From the NCBI GenBank assembly GCA_900466475.1, contig UBMI01000010.1, positions 636,452 through 700,451 on the forward strand: a DNA stretch of 64,000 nt. Direction: 5' to 3'. Under the pieces are notes generated by a model. It was not told the DNA's origin, searched no databases, and saw only the letters and a program-made list of their open reading frames with translations. The DNA is from Hyphomicrobiales bacterium. GTDB lineage: Bacteria; Pseudomonadota; Alphaproteobacteria; Rhizobiales; Rhizobiaceae. Both the position numbers and the translations under genes were made by a program. Positions within the stretch are counted from its first letter, which is position 1. Every line of letters begins with the position of its first letter. Below, piece by piece: positions 44,003 through 52,907 of this stretch.

Positions 44003-44226
44003 GGTCGTTTTCGATGTCCGATACCGTCACGCCCCTACTGCATGTACGTAGGCGAAGCGGGATTTGTTACAGGCGTCCCGAAGTTTTTTCTCTGAGGCCG
44101 GAGACCTTTGGCCGGGAAAGGCTGGCGGCGCGGCTTTCCGGACACCGTCACAAGTGCGTGAGGCTGTAACGAATGGCGTTCCGCCCGCGAAGGAGAACGA
44201 GATGCAGATCATCAGGGAGCACCGCC

Positions 44227-44925
44227 ATGACATATTCAGCCGCGTTCAATCTTGCGATCATTGCCGCAATCTTCGGCCTCGGTTCCACCTCTCAGGCCTC
44301 CGCCGGGCAATCACCTGCGGTCGTGGAATTGTTCACCAGCCAGGGCTGTTCCTCATGCCCTCCGGCCAATGCCAATCTCGTCAAGCTCAGCAACGATCCT
44401 GATGTGCTCACCCTGAGCTTCTCGGTGACTTATTGGGACTATCTCGGATGGAAGGACATTTTCGGGAAGAAGGAATTCACCGAGCGGCAGGTGACCTATG
44501 AGCCGGCACTCGGCCAATCCGGCCCTTTCACGCCGCAGATGGTCGTCAACGGCCACCAGTCGACCGTCGGCTATGATCTCAACCAGATCCGGCGCGTGAT
44601 CGCGTCCGAGCCCGCACTGTCAGGCCCCGGGATCGCGCTGGCCCCGAACGTGGCTGTCATCGACGCTGCGAAGGGCCGGAGCGCTCCGGCCGACGTCTGG
44701 CTCGTCCGCTACGCTCCGGGCACCGTGCAGGTTCCGGTCGCCAGAGGCGAGAACGCTGGCGAGACATTGTCGCACGCTCATGTCGTGCACGAGTTGACGC
44801 GTCTCGGCACCTGGGACGGCAAGATGCTGAAGCTGCCGATCCCGGCTGCGGCCGGCGACCTCAAGAGCGCCATCATCGTCCAGGAGCCGAGGGGCGGCAG
44901 GATTCTCGCGGCAACGACCGACTGA
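44227..44925 (+). CDS. DUF1223 thioredoxin-like periplasmic protein
   Basis: A 232-residue exported protein with a signal peptide (cleavage near SQASA-G). The family's ELFTSQGCSSCPPAN motif has a CxxC in a thioredoxin-like fold. The start at 44227 follows AGGGAG; an earlier in-frame ATG at 44173 lies within Arg-rich non-signal sequence. It is divergent from the molybdoenzyme pair and convergent with the carbonic anhydrase gene. Function is not established; redox or metal-handling in the periplasm is likely. Confidence 0.9.
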   Translation: MTYSAAFNLAIIAAIFGLGSTSQASAGQSPAVVELFTSQGCSSCPPANANLVKLSNDPDVLTLSFSVTYWDYLGWKDIFGKKEFTERQVTYEPALGQSGPFTPQMVVNGHQSTVGYDLNQIRRVIASEPALSGPGIALAPNVAVIDAAKGRSAPADVWLVRYAPGTVQVPVARGENAGETLSHAHVVHELTRLGTWDGKMLKLPIPAAAGDLKSAIIVQEPRGGRILAATTD

Positions 44926-44962
44926 AAACCGCCTAGCTGTCAGATCCGCCCGCGGTCGACTG

Positions 44963-45493
44963 TCAATCGATCCGCTCGAGATCCCGCGCAAAGCGCTGCC
45001 AGTTGCCGACATATTTCTTTGCCGACTGGGTGATCCTGGCGATCGCCTCATCGTCCAGCGTGCGGATCGCCTTGGCGGGTGAGCCGACGATGAGGGAATT
45101 GTCGGGGAATTCCTTGCCTTCGGTGATGAGCGCATTGGCGCCGACGAGGCAGTTGTTTCCGATCCTGGCGCCGTTCAGGATCGTGGCGCCCATGCCGATG
45201 AGGCTGTTGTTGCCGATCGTGCAGCCGTGGATGATGGCGTGGTGGCCGATGGTGCAGTGATCGCCGATCGTGGTGGGGAAGCCGGGGTCGGTGTGGACCA
45301 TGACGCCTTCCTGCAGGTTGGTGGCCTTGCCGATGACGATGGGTTCGTTGTCGCCGCGCAGGACGGCACCGAACCAGATGCCGACCTCTTCGGCGAGTTC
45401 CACATGGCCGATCACATGCGCTTCGGGGGCGATCCAGAAGGTGCCGTGCGGCGGCAGTTTCGGGTGCTGGCCTCCGAGCGCATAGATTGCCAT
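44963..45493 (-). CDS. Gamma-class carbonic anhydrase-like hexapeptide protein
   Basis: A 176-residue left-handed beta-helix protein. The three zinc-ligand His positions of the family are in VMVHTD, IGHHAIIHG, and hexapeptide turns run from HVIGHVELAEEVGIWFG onward. It would hydrate CO2 or, as in many homologues, have lost activity. It lies 10 nt after the FAH-family gene in the same direction, so they form an operon. Confidence 0.9.
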   Translation of the reverse strand: MAIYALGGQHPKLPPHGTFWIAPEAHVIGHVELAEEVGIWFGAVLRGDNEPIVIGKATNLQEGVMVHTDPGFPTTIGDHCTIGHHAIIHGCTIGNNSLIGMGATILNGARIGNNCLVGANALITEGKEFPDNSLIVGSPAKAIRTLDDEAIARITQSAKKYVGNWQRFARDLERID

Positions 45494-45503
45494 GTCTTCC
45501 TCC

Positions 45504-46196
45504 TCAGACCACGTTCAGCGAGAGCGTCGCGATGCCGTCGACGCCGCAGGAAATGCTGTCGCCCTTGTTGATGGCGGCAACACCGGCGGGGGTGCCGGTC
45601 ATGATGATATCGCCGGGCGCCAGAACGAAGAGTTTCGAAAGCTCTGCAATGATTTCCGGGACTTTCCAGATCATCTGGTTTAAGTCGCCATCCTGTTTGC
45701 GGACGCCGTTGACATCAAGCCAGACGCGGCCATTTACGGGATGTCCGAGGCGGCTCGCGGGAACGAGCGGCGAGACCGGGGCGGAATGTTCGAAGGCCTT
45801 GGCAAGCTCCCACGGGCGGCCGAGTTTCTTGGCTTCGGCCTGCAGGTCGCGGCGGGTGAAATCGATGCCGACGCCGTAGCCATAGATGCAGTCGAGCGCT
45901 TTTTCCGAGGGTATATCGGCGCCGCCGGCCTTCAGCGCCAGCACGCATTCGACCTCGAAATGCACGTCATTCGACAGCGGCGGATAGGGGAAGTCCCTGC
46001 CGGAGAAGAGATTGTCAGCGTTCTTCTGGAAGAAGAAGGGCGGCTCGCGGTTCGGGTCATGGCCCATTTCAATGGCGTGATCGGCATAGTTGCGGCCGAC
46101 GCAATAGACGCGGCGGACCGGAAAGGCCTCGGCGCTGCCTTCGACGGGCAGGAGAACAGGCTGCGGGAGTGGAATGACGGTGGCGGGAAGGGACAT
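45504..46196 (-). CDS. Fumarylacetoacetate hydrolase-family protein
   Basis: A 230-residue member of the FAH/HHDD isomerase fold. Landmarks: YCVGRNYADHAIEMG, PPFFFQKNADNL, the metal-binding EVECVLALK (ExE) and the later GYGVGIDFTRRDLQ Asp. Members cleave C-C bonds in beta-keto acids, including acylpyruvases and oxaloacetate decarboxylases. The start at 46196 excludes an unlikely N-terminal extension to 46295. It precedes the carbonic anhydrase gene. Confidence 0.9.
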   Translation of the reverse strand: MSLPATVIPLPQPVLLPVEGSAEAFPVRRVYCVGRNYADHAIEMGHDPNREPPFFFQKNADNLFSGRDFPYPPLSNDVHFEVECVLALKAGGADIPSEKALDCIYGYGVGIDFTRRDLQAEAKKLGRPWELAKAFEHSAPVSPLVPASRLGHPVNGRVWLDVNGVRKQDGDLNQMIWKVPEIIAELSKLFVLAPGDIIMTGTPAGVAAINKGDSISCGVDGIATLSLNVV

Positions 46197-46304
46197 GATG
46201 GGACTTCTTGGCTGATTGATCTGGGCGAGTCTGAAGATATCGTAATGCATGTCGCGCAAAACTGCGCGGCGGTTTTGCGATAACGACATGCGCAAGACGA
46301 AGAA

Positions 46305-46423
46305 CTAGAGCGCGGCAGGCGGATATGAAAGATCGCGACGCGCTTTCAAGTGCAAAAGGCGCGGAAGGAACCACCTTTGTTCTGACCGGAAACCGCTGCG
46401 CTTTTTGGCTTTAATCGCTCTAG
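46305..46423. repeat. Short rhizobial-type intergenic repeat with inverted ends
   Basis: A 119-bp element bounded by CTAGAGCG (46305-46312) and CGCTCTAG (46416-46423), with an internal CTGACCGGAAACCGCTGCGC segment. The ends and core resemble the abundant small repeats found between genes in Rhizobium. Its right end supplies the TAG stop of the CHASE2 cyclase gene. No coding capacity. Confidence 0.6.
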
Positions 46424-48444
46424 GGGGCCGCGATGTCCTGTGCGAGGCTGCCGCGCACCAATGCGTAATAGGCCGAAAGCTCAGGAATGGCCTTCGGCAG
46501 GCTGTCGAAGGCGGGGTCGGAGATGCTGAGCGTGCCCGCGTATTTTGCATCCAGGAAGGCGTTATGCTCCGGGAGCGCCGCGCGGTGCGAGCCGTAGAGC
46601 ACGGTGAAGACGGGCGAGGGCACCGTGCGGCCCTTGACGATGATGCGGTCGAGCTCGACCACGGCGTAATGTTCGGCCACGAGGCGGGCGGTTTCCTCGC
46701 CGAGCAGCAGGGCGACGCCATAATTCTTCGAGGCGCCTTCCAGGCGTGAGGCGAGATTGACGCTGTCGCCGAGGCAGGAATAGTCGAAGCGCCGGGTCGA
46801 GCCCATATTGCCGACGATGCATTCGCCGGTATTGATGCCGACGCCCATTTTCAGGATATGCAGCGGCCGGCCGGTGGCGGCCACTTCCCGCTCCAGCTCG
46901 CGGTTCAGCGTGCCGATCGCATCCTGCATGGCGATCGAGGCCTTGACCGCATGCAGGGCATGGTCGGGGTCGTCGAGCGGCGCATTCCAGAAGGCCATGA
47001 TGCAATCGCCCATATATTTGTCGATCGTGCCGCCATGGTCCATGACGACATCCGAGAGCGGCGTCAGCAGCCGGTTGATGAGCGTTGTCAGCTGCTCGGG
47101 ATCGTCCTTCATCGTTTCGGCAATGGTGGTGAAGCCGCGTACGTCTGAAAACAGGACGGTCAGGGTTCGCCGCTCGCCGCCGAGCTTCAGCTGCGAGGGA
47201 TCATTGGAGAGGCGCTTGACGAGATCGGGCGAGATATATTGGGCAAAGGCGAGCGTGATCTGGCGCTTCTGGTGGCGCTCCTGCGCATAGTCGAAGGCTG
47301 CCTGGCCGAAGGCGACGGCGATGAAGGCGACGGTCGGTCCGAGCGGCGAGACGAAGACATGGGTGAAGCGGATGCCGGCATAGCTTGCCGCGGCGAAGGC
47401 AAGGACGGCGGCGGCGGTCGCGACCAGCGTGCGCCAGCTCGTGGCCTTCCAGACGGTCGCGGCGGCGAGCGCGACGGCAACGAGGATGCAGATCGCAACG
47501 ACCGGCAGACCGGCTTCATTGATGGCGAGGCCATGGACGATATTGTCGTAGATGGTGGCCTGCACCTCGACGCCGGAGATCAGCTTGCCGGTGTGGACGG
47601 TGTAGGGCGTGGCATAGGCATCGACGCCGCCCTGGTCGATCTCGGGCGCATTCTGCAGGCTGAGGCCGACCAGCACGACGCGATCCTTGAAGATATCGGG
47701 CGGCAGGAAATTCTTCGGGTCGAGCGCCTGATAATAGGAAACGGTGGGATAGGAGCGGGCCGGGCCGAGTGACTGGACGAGCGCGCCTGCCGGCAGATGC
47801 GGCGCCTTCATGCCCGCAGCCTTTGCAAGCTCCATGGCAAAGCCATCCTCATAGGATGGAATGTTGCGGAAGATGCCATCGCCACTCAGCGCGATCGAGG
47901 CGATGCCGGTGCGCGCGCCGGCTTCCGTCATCTGCGGCAGCGGCGTGGTGCGCACCAGCTGATCGGCCTGCGGCGCCTCGATCAACGTTTCGTCGCCGGC
48001 AAGCACGATGTCCGGGCCGACGGCGGAGGTTATCGCCTGATCGTTTTCAGCCGTCGAAGGCTCGGCCATGATGATATCGAGCGCGATGGCCTTTGCGCCG
48101 GCGGCGCGCAACTGCTTGACGAGCTCGGCATGCAGGCTGCGCGGCCAGGGCCACTGGGCGTTGATATCGGCAAGCGCCGGCTCGTCGATCGCCACGATGA
48201 TCGGGCCGCCGGCCGGCGGCGAGGGATCGTCGATCGTGGAGAGATAGTCGAAGGTGCGCAATTCCGTCAGCGCCCAGGCGGGCAGGCGGGAGATCAGCGA
48301 AATCGTGACCAGCGTGACCAGGGCCAGCACGAGAAGACGGATGCCGCGGCTGGAGAAGGGCCAGCCGGGCGGGCGCTGTTGCCGGCCTGTGTCGATGGCG
48401 CGCTCTGCCTGAAGCCGTTGCAGGGCGGTCGGGCGCGCCATCAT
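46420..48444 (-). CDS. CHASE2-sensor adenylate cyclase
   Basis: A 674-residue protein. Helix 34-54 precedes an extracytoplasmic CHASE2 sensor (~60-320, with VAIDEPALADINAQWPWPR). Three further helices and a class III cyclase domain (~425-600) follow. Catalytic residues are complete: SDVRGF and MGDCIMAF Asp, Asn/Arg in DSVNLASRLEG; DKYMGD and CLGDSVN supply the Lys/Asp pair typical of adenylate cyclases. The start overlaps the FecR-barrel gene stop by 1 nt (TGATG), so both are made together. The stop codon lies in a repeat. Confidence 0.93.
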   Translation of the reverse strand: MMARPTALQRLQAERAIDTGRQQRPPGWPFSSRGIRLLVLALVTLVTISLISRLPAWALTELRTFDYLSTIDDPSPPAGGPIIVAIDEPALADINAQWPWPRSLHAELVKQLRAAGAKAIALDIIMAEPSTAENDQAITSAVGPDIVLAGDETLIEAPQADQLVRTTPLPQMTEAGARTGIASIALSGDGIFRNIPSYEDGFAMELAKAAGMKAPHLPAGALVQSLGPARSYPTVSYYQALDPKNFLPPDIFKDRVVLVGLSLQNAPEIDQGGVDAYATPYTVHTGKLISGVEVQATIYDNIVHGLAINEAGLPVVAICILVAVALAAATVWKATSWRTLVATAAAVLAFAAASYAGIRFTHVFVSPLGPTVAFIAVAFGQAAFDYAQERHQKRQITLAFAQYISPDLVKRLSNDPSQLKLGGERRTLTVLFSDVRGFTTIAETMKDDPEQLTTLINRLLTPLSDVVMDHGGTIDKYMGDCIMAFWNAPLDDPDHALHAVKASIAMQDAIGTLNRELEREVAATGRPLHILKMGVGINTGECIVGNMGSTRRFDYSCLGDSVNLASRLEGASKNYGVALLLGEETARLVAEHYAVVELDRIIVKGRTVPSPVFTVLYGSHRAALPEHNAFLDAKYAGTLSISDPAFDSLPKAIPELSAYYALVRGSLAQDIAAP

Positions 48445-51400
48445 CAGAATCGGATCTTCAGGCTGCCCTTGAAGGCGCGGCCCCAGCCGGGCACACCGGG
48501 AGTGATCTCGAAGTCCTCGTCGAGAAGATTGTAGGCCGCGGCTTCGAGCGCAATGCGCTTGTCGAAGGGCTCCCAGATCAGATGGGCGTCGAGGCTCCAG
48601 TAGTCGTCGAGCTTGGTGCCGATATCGTCGCCGTGTCGCTCGCCGATATAGTTGGCGGCGACGGTGGCCTTGACCTTGGCTTCATTGACCCAGGTTAGCG
48701 CGATCTGGCCGGAGTTTTGCGGGATATATGGCAGGTTGCCACCGAAATTCAGCGTTCCCGGATCCTTGTTTTCGGAATCCATGTAGGCGTAGGTGGCCGA
48801 GAGGCCAAAACCTGCGCCGAGCGCAACGTTGGCGGTGACGGCGGCGCGATCGATCGAGCCGCGCGAGAGCGGCAGGCTCTCGATCGCCGGAAGGGCGATC
48901 AACGGCAGGTCGATCGAGAAATCATGCAGCTCCTGGTGCTGGTATTCGACCGAGGTAAAGAATTTGTCGGTCCACTCTGCGTCCCACTGGAAGGCTGCCG
49001 TGTCCGCATAACCTTCGGCACTGACCGAAAACTGATTTGCCTGCAGACCAAGAATGCCGATCGGGGCAAGGGTGGGAACGCCGAGATCGAGGCTCTGGCG
49101 CATGAAGGCGGCGCGCAGCCAATGGTTCTGGACCGGTGCCCAGGCAAGGCCGAAGCGCGGTTCCAGCCGGCTTATATCGACGCCGTCGCCTTCCATGCGG
49201 GTTCCAAAGAGAGCGTATTCGCCTTTGAGATCGGGGGTAATGTCGTGCAGAACGTCGATATAGGCGCGACCGATATTGACGGTGTTGCTGACGGTGTTCG
49301 GGCCGTCGGTGGTTGCCGGGAGAACCGGAAATCTGGGAAAGAGTTCATGCAGACGAGAGGACGTGGTCGTACTGCCATCGATCCAGCCGCCTTCAATGCC
49401 GTATCGCCACGTCAGGGGACCGTTGCCGATGGAATGGCTCAGGGCTCCGATATAGGTCTTCGAGGATGTTTCCTCCGTGCCGTCCAGGAAGGGGATGACG
49501 TCCGGATCGGGCAGGCCGAAGAGCGGTGCATCATCCACGCTCAGGAAGTTTTCTGTCTTCGACTTGGTTTCCGAATAGAGGATGGCGCCGTTCAGGATGT
49601 TTTCGTAGCCGAACGTATGGCTCCAGCCGATACCGGCATTGGTTATCTCGGCATCCACGAGCCGAGTGGAATATTGCGAGGTCACGATATCCGGAAGGCC
49701 GGCGCCAAAAAGATTGAGGAAATCCGTCAGCGCCGTGCCTTGTGACAGCGCATTCAGCGTTCCGTCGTTCTTGGCATGGTTGACATAAGCCACCACACGA
49801 TCGTCGGGCGTCACGGTCGCCGTTATATAGCCGTTGCCACCGAGCAGCTTGTTCTCGGTCGCATAGCCACCGAAGCTGGAATAGGTGCCGTCGAGCGCGA
49901 GCTCCTCCCAGGTCAGGTTGCCGTAGAAGCTGATCGGAATCGTGCTGTTCGAATAGCCCTGGATATCGGCTTCGCCGGTACGGCGCGTATGGCCATCGAC
50001 GCTGTTGATGCCGCCGCCGACCGAGCCTTCGATGAAGGGCACGTCGAACAGCGTTGCTGCGCGTGAACGGCCGGACAGCACGTGGGGAGAGAGCAGCAGC
50101 CCCTGGATGAAGGACGAGTAGCTCGATGCATTGCCGCGGTTCTGGATGATATTGTCATCGCTGAAGCTCGTCGCGTTGACGAAGGGGAAGATGCTGCCCT
50201 TGATCGACTGGTCGATATAGCTGCTGCCCTTGAAGGGATCGAAGACGGCATCGCCGTAGTAGCGGCCCCAGGCATCCAGACCCTGCAGGCGGAAGGCGTT
50301 GTTCAGCGTCGAGCCGGCGCTGGCATTGGCGCCGAGGCCGCTGAAATCGCCGCCGCGGGCGCGCGAGCGGCGCAGGAATTCCTGCGCGTTGGCGATCGCA
50401 CCATCGGCATTGTAATCGTCGATATCGACGGCGGTGCGGAAGGCGGAGATGACAGGATCGTTGTCATCCAGACGGTTGGCATTGTCGAGCGCCTGTTCGG
50501 AGGGGAGGCGATCGCCCTTTTCGTAATGGGCGGCGGCAAGCATCAGCTGCGATTGCGAGTGACCGGGATTGGCGGTGCTGGCAGCGAGCAGATCTTCCAA
50601 CGCCTTGTCGCGCTCGCCGGTCTGCAGATAGTAGCGGCCGCGGGCGAGTAGAGCGATATCGAAGGACGGATCGAGGGCGATTGCGGTGTCGATCTCGCGC
50701 TTGGCCTCCTTCATGCGGGCCTGGTCGAGATAGAGGATCGCAAGGTTTGCATGCAGCAGCGGGTCCTGCGGGTCGAGCTCGATCGCCTTCTTGAAGGCTT
50801 CCTCCGCCTCGCCGTTGGCATCACGCGAACTCTGCAGCAGGCCGAGCGAATTGAGCGTGCCCGAGGCGCCGGGCGCAAGTTCGATCGCGCGGTTCAGGTC
50901 CGCGAGCGCGCCGTTGATATCGCTCTCATAGGCCGCCCTGTAACCGGCACGGGCGGCAAGGGCCATCGGATGATCGGGATCGAGCGACAGCGAGCGGTCG
51001 GCTGCTTCCTTCATCTGGGCGCGGTCGTCGATGAGTTGCGCCAGCTGGGCGCGGATTGCCGGCAGGGTCGGATCGTCGGGATAGCGCTGTTCCGCTTTCC
51101 GGATGATCTCGATCGCGGCGCGCGGGTTTTCCAGGAAGCCTGTCGTATAGGCCTGCATGATGGCGCCATAGGGACCGGTCGTGTTTGCCGGCGGCGGTTC
51201 GAAATGAGAGGGGTCGGCCAGCGAGCGGGCGAAATAGCCGCCATATTGCGCCATGTTGCGGCGTGTCGGGTCAAGATGCGGCAGCGCCCTGGCGAAAAGC
51301 TTTGCGGCGTCGTCATAGCGCTTTTCCGAGCCCGCAATGGTGGCATCGAGCAGGTCGACGCGCGCCTGCTGGGCCACCGTCAGTTTGCGGCCGCGGATGT

Positions 51401-52199
51401 TCTGCAATGTTGCAGCTGCGGCTTGACGCCCGTCGAAGGCGCTCTGCACCTCGGCAAGCTCCAGCCAGTCTTCCGTTGTGCGGCTCACTGGCGGCAGGGC
51501 GAGCAGCCTTCGGCGTTCCGTCGCCATGCGGTCGGCGCGCAGCGGTGAAGTCGGCATGAGGCCGAAACCGTCGCGCAGGTCGAGATAGAAGAGCATCTGC
51601 TCGCGGTCGTCAGGATTGACGCTGATGAGCTTGTGCGGCGCCTGGCCGATGGTGGCGACAGCGCCTTCGCCCTCGTTGACATCGACGCTGCCCTGCGGGT
51701 TGGTCAGCGAGACGCGGCCTTCGAGCACGATCATCGAGGTCTTGGCGCCTTCGACGGTCATCGTCCAGTCCGTTCCGCGGATAGCGGCGGCTGCTGCCGG
51801 GGTTTCGACCGTCAGGCCCTGGCCGCCACGCTGGGCGCGGGCCCAGATGGTGCCGGATTGCAGGTTGAGGATCGTGTCGCCGGTCGCCGACATCTTCTTG
51901 ACCTGCAGCGCGGAATTGCGGCCAAGACGGATCTGCGTATGGTCGGAAAAGAGGATGGCGAGCTGGCCCGTGGCGTTGGTGCGCAGTACGTCGCCATCGA
52001 GCAGGTCCTGGTTGAGATCGACGACGCGCCAGTTGGTGACATCGACGAAACGCACTTCCTCGCCTGTCTTGCGGGCGATGACGGAGCCTGCAACCGGCGT
52101 CGAGCGCTGAATCGGTTCGGCCGCTACCGGAAATGAAAGTAACGTTGACATGAGCGCAAAAGACGTACTTGCGCACAGAACAGACCTCAGCCCCGACAT
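48444..52199 (-). CDS. FecR-TPR-outer-membrane beta-barrel fusion protein
   Basis: A 1251-residue exported protein with a signal peptide (ending FPVAA-E). A FecR domain (~45-150: LFSDHTQIRLGRNSALQVKKM, GTIWARAQRG, RGTDWTMTVEG) and TPR repeats (~200-550: AFKKAIELDPQDPLLHANL) come first. The C-terminal ~630 residues show alternating aromatic strands, GSS/NATSF turns and a terminal SLKIRF, like a TonB-dependent receptor barrel without a recognisable plug. The start at 52199 is the signal peptide Met. It shares an operon with the CHASE2 cyclase, so it may sense an outer-membrane event and signal to it. Confidence 0.85.
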   Translation of the reverse strand: MSGLRSVLCASTSFALMSTLLSFPVAAEPIQRSTPVAGSVIARKTGEEVRFVDVTNWRVVDLNQDLLDGDVLRTNATGQLAILFSDHTQIRLGRNSALQVKKMSATGDTILNLQSGTIWARAQRGGQGLTVETPAAAAAIRGTDWTMTVEGAKTSMIVLEGRVSLTNPQGSVDVNEGEGAVATIGQAPHKLISVNPDDREQMLFYLDLRDGFGLMPTSPLRADRMATERRRLLALPPVSRTTEDWLELAEVQSAFDGRQAAAATLQNIRGRKLTVAQQARVDLLDATIAGSEKRYDDAAKLFARALPHLDPTRRNMAQYGGYFARSLADPSHFEPPPANTTGPYGAIMQAYTTGFLENPRAAIEIIRKAEQRYPDDPTLPAIRAQLAQLIDDRAQMKEAADRSLSLDPDHPMALAARAGYRAAYESDINGALADLNRAIELAPGASGTLNSLGLLQSSRDANGEAEEAFKKAIELDPQDPLLHANLAILYLDQARMKEAKREIDTAIALDPSFDIALLARGRYYLQTGERDKALEDLLAASTANPGHSQSQLMLAAAHYEKGDRLPSEQALDNANRLDDNDPVISAFRTAVDIDDYNADGAIANAQEFLRRSRARGGDFSGLGANASAGSTLNNAFRLQGLDAWGRYYGDAVFDPFKGSSYIDQSIKGSIFPFVNATSFSDDNIIQNRGNASSYSSFIQGLLLSPHVLSGRSRAATLFDVPFIEGSVGGGINSVDGHTRRTGEADIQGYSNSTIPISFYGNLTWEELALDGTYSSFGGYATENKLLGGNGYITATVTPDDRVVAYVNHAKNDGTLNALSQGTALTDFLNLFGAGLPDIVTSQYSTRLVDAEITNAGIGWSHTFGYENILNGAILYSETKSKTENFLSVDDAPLFGLPDPDVIPFLDGTEETSSKTYIGALSHSIGNGPLTWRYGIEGGWIDGSTTTSSRLHELFPRFPVLPATTDGPNTVSNTVNIGRAYIDVLHDITPDLKGEYALFGTRMEGDGVDISRLEPRFGLAWAPVQNHWLRAAFMRQSLDLGVPTLAPIGILGLQANQFSVSAEGYADTAAFQWDAEWTDKFFTSVEYQHQELHDFSIDLPLIALPAIESLPLSRGSIDRAAVTANVALGAGFGLSATYAYMDSENKDPGTLNFGGNLPYIPQNSGQIALTWVNEAKVKATVAANYIGERHGDDIGTKLDDYWSLDAHLIWEPFDKRIALEAAAYNLLDEDFEITPGVPGWGRAFKGSLKIRF

Positions 52200-52329
52200 T
52201 TCAGATACCCCCGCATCTTTTCCCCGTTTGGCCAAGTGCGGTGTAAAAGTCAAGTCGGGTGCACACGTGTTCTTGCTTTCGCGGTCAAGTGTATTATTAG
52301 GGAAACACTATTGCGGGGTGGGGTTTCCT

Positions 52330-52869
52330 TTGAGCGAGTTTGAAAATTTTGCGGAGCTGCCTTCCAGCTCTCCGTCTACGGACGATGTCGACTCGGAATA
52401 TTTCGACCATATCAAGAAAATCAACGATATATTCTACGATCAGATCAAGATATCGGACCAGAAGGCTGCGTATATCTTTACTTTCATGCTCGCCTTTCTT
52501 GTGAGCTCCGTCGAAGTGAGGGCGGTCTTCACCTGGGCGCGCTATGCACAGGGCACGCCGCAGGCCATTCTCTTCTCCGGGCTCCTGGCTGCGGCCTCGG
52601 TCTTTTCGATTCTGGCGGCGATCCTTGTCGTGCTGCCGCGGCGGCTCGACAAGTCCACCTCGATGTTCTGGGGCGCGTGGCCCAGGCATCGCGACGCCTT
52701 CTACGATGCGGCGAACCGGCGCGACGAGCGCTATCTCTTCGATCAGTATGTGGAAAATGCCGATATTCTCTCGCATATCGCGCGCAGCAAATACCGCTTC
52801 GTAACGATCGCGTTTCGCGGCCTGATGGTGACGGTCGTGGCCTATGTGCTGCTCTTGGTGGCGGCTTGA
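52330..52869 (+). CDS. Pycsar-effector-like three-helix membrane protein
   Basis: A 179-residue protein from TTG 52330; an ATG upstream (52150) would run antisense through the FecR gene. A short acidic N-terminus leads to IKKINDIFYDQIKISDQKAAY (residues 28-48), the amphipathic segment typical of Pycsar effectors (DUF5706-type). Helices follow at ~48-67, 79-102 and 158-178. Pycsar effectors are membrane killers triggered by a cyclic nucleotide from a class III cyclase. It is divergent from the FecR-barrel/CHASE2 cyclase operon. Family call is by pattern, not by search. Confidence 0.7.
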   Translation: MSEFENFAELPSSSPSTDDVDSEYFDHIKKINDIFYDQIKISDQKAAYIFTFMLAFLVSSVEVRAVFTWARYAQGTPQAILFSGLLAAASVFSILAAILVVLPRRLDKSTSMFWGAWPRHRDAFYDAANRRDERYLFDQYVENADILSHIARSKYRFVTIAFRGLMVTVVAYVLLLVAA

Positions 52870-52907
52870 AGCCACGCTCCCGCTTGCCGTCGCTCCCGGC
52901 GATGACT

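Noticed and set aside
48717..49745. Plus-strand open frame inside the FecR-barrel gene
   Set aside because: No domain or ribosome site; it is the shadow of the barrel coding strand.
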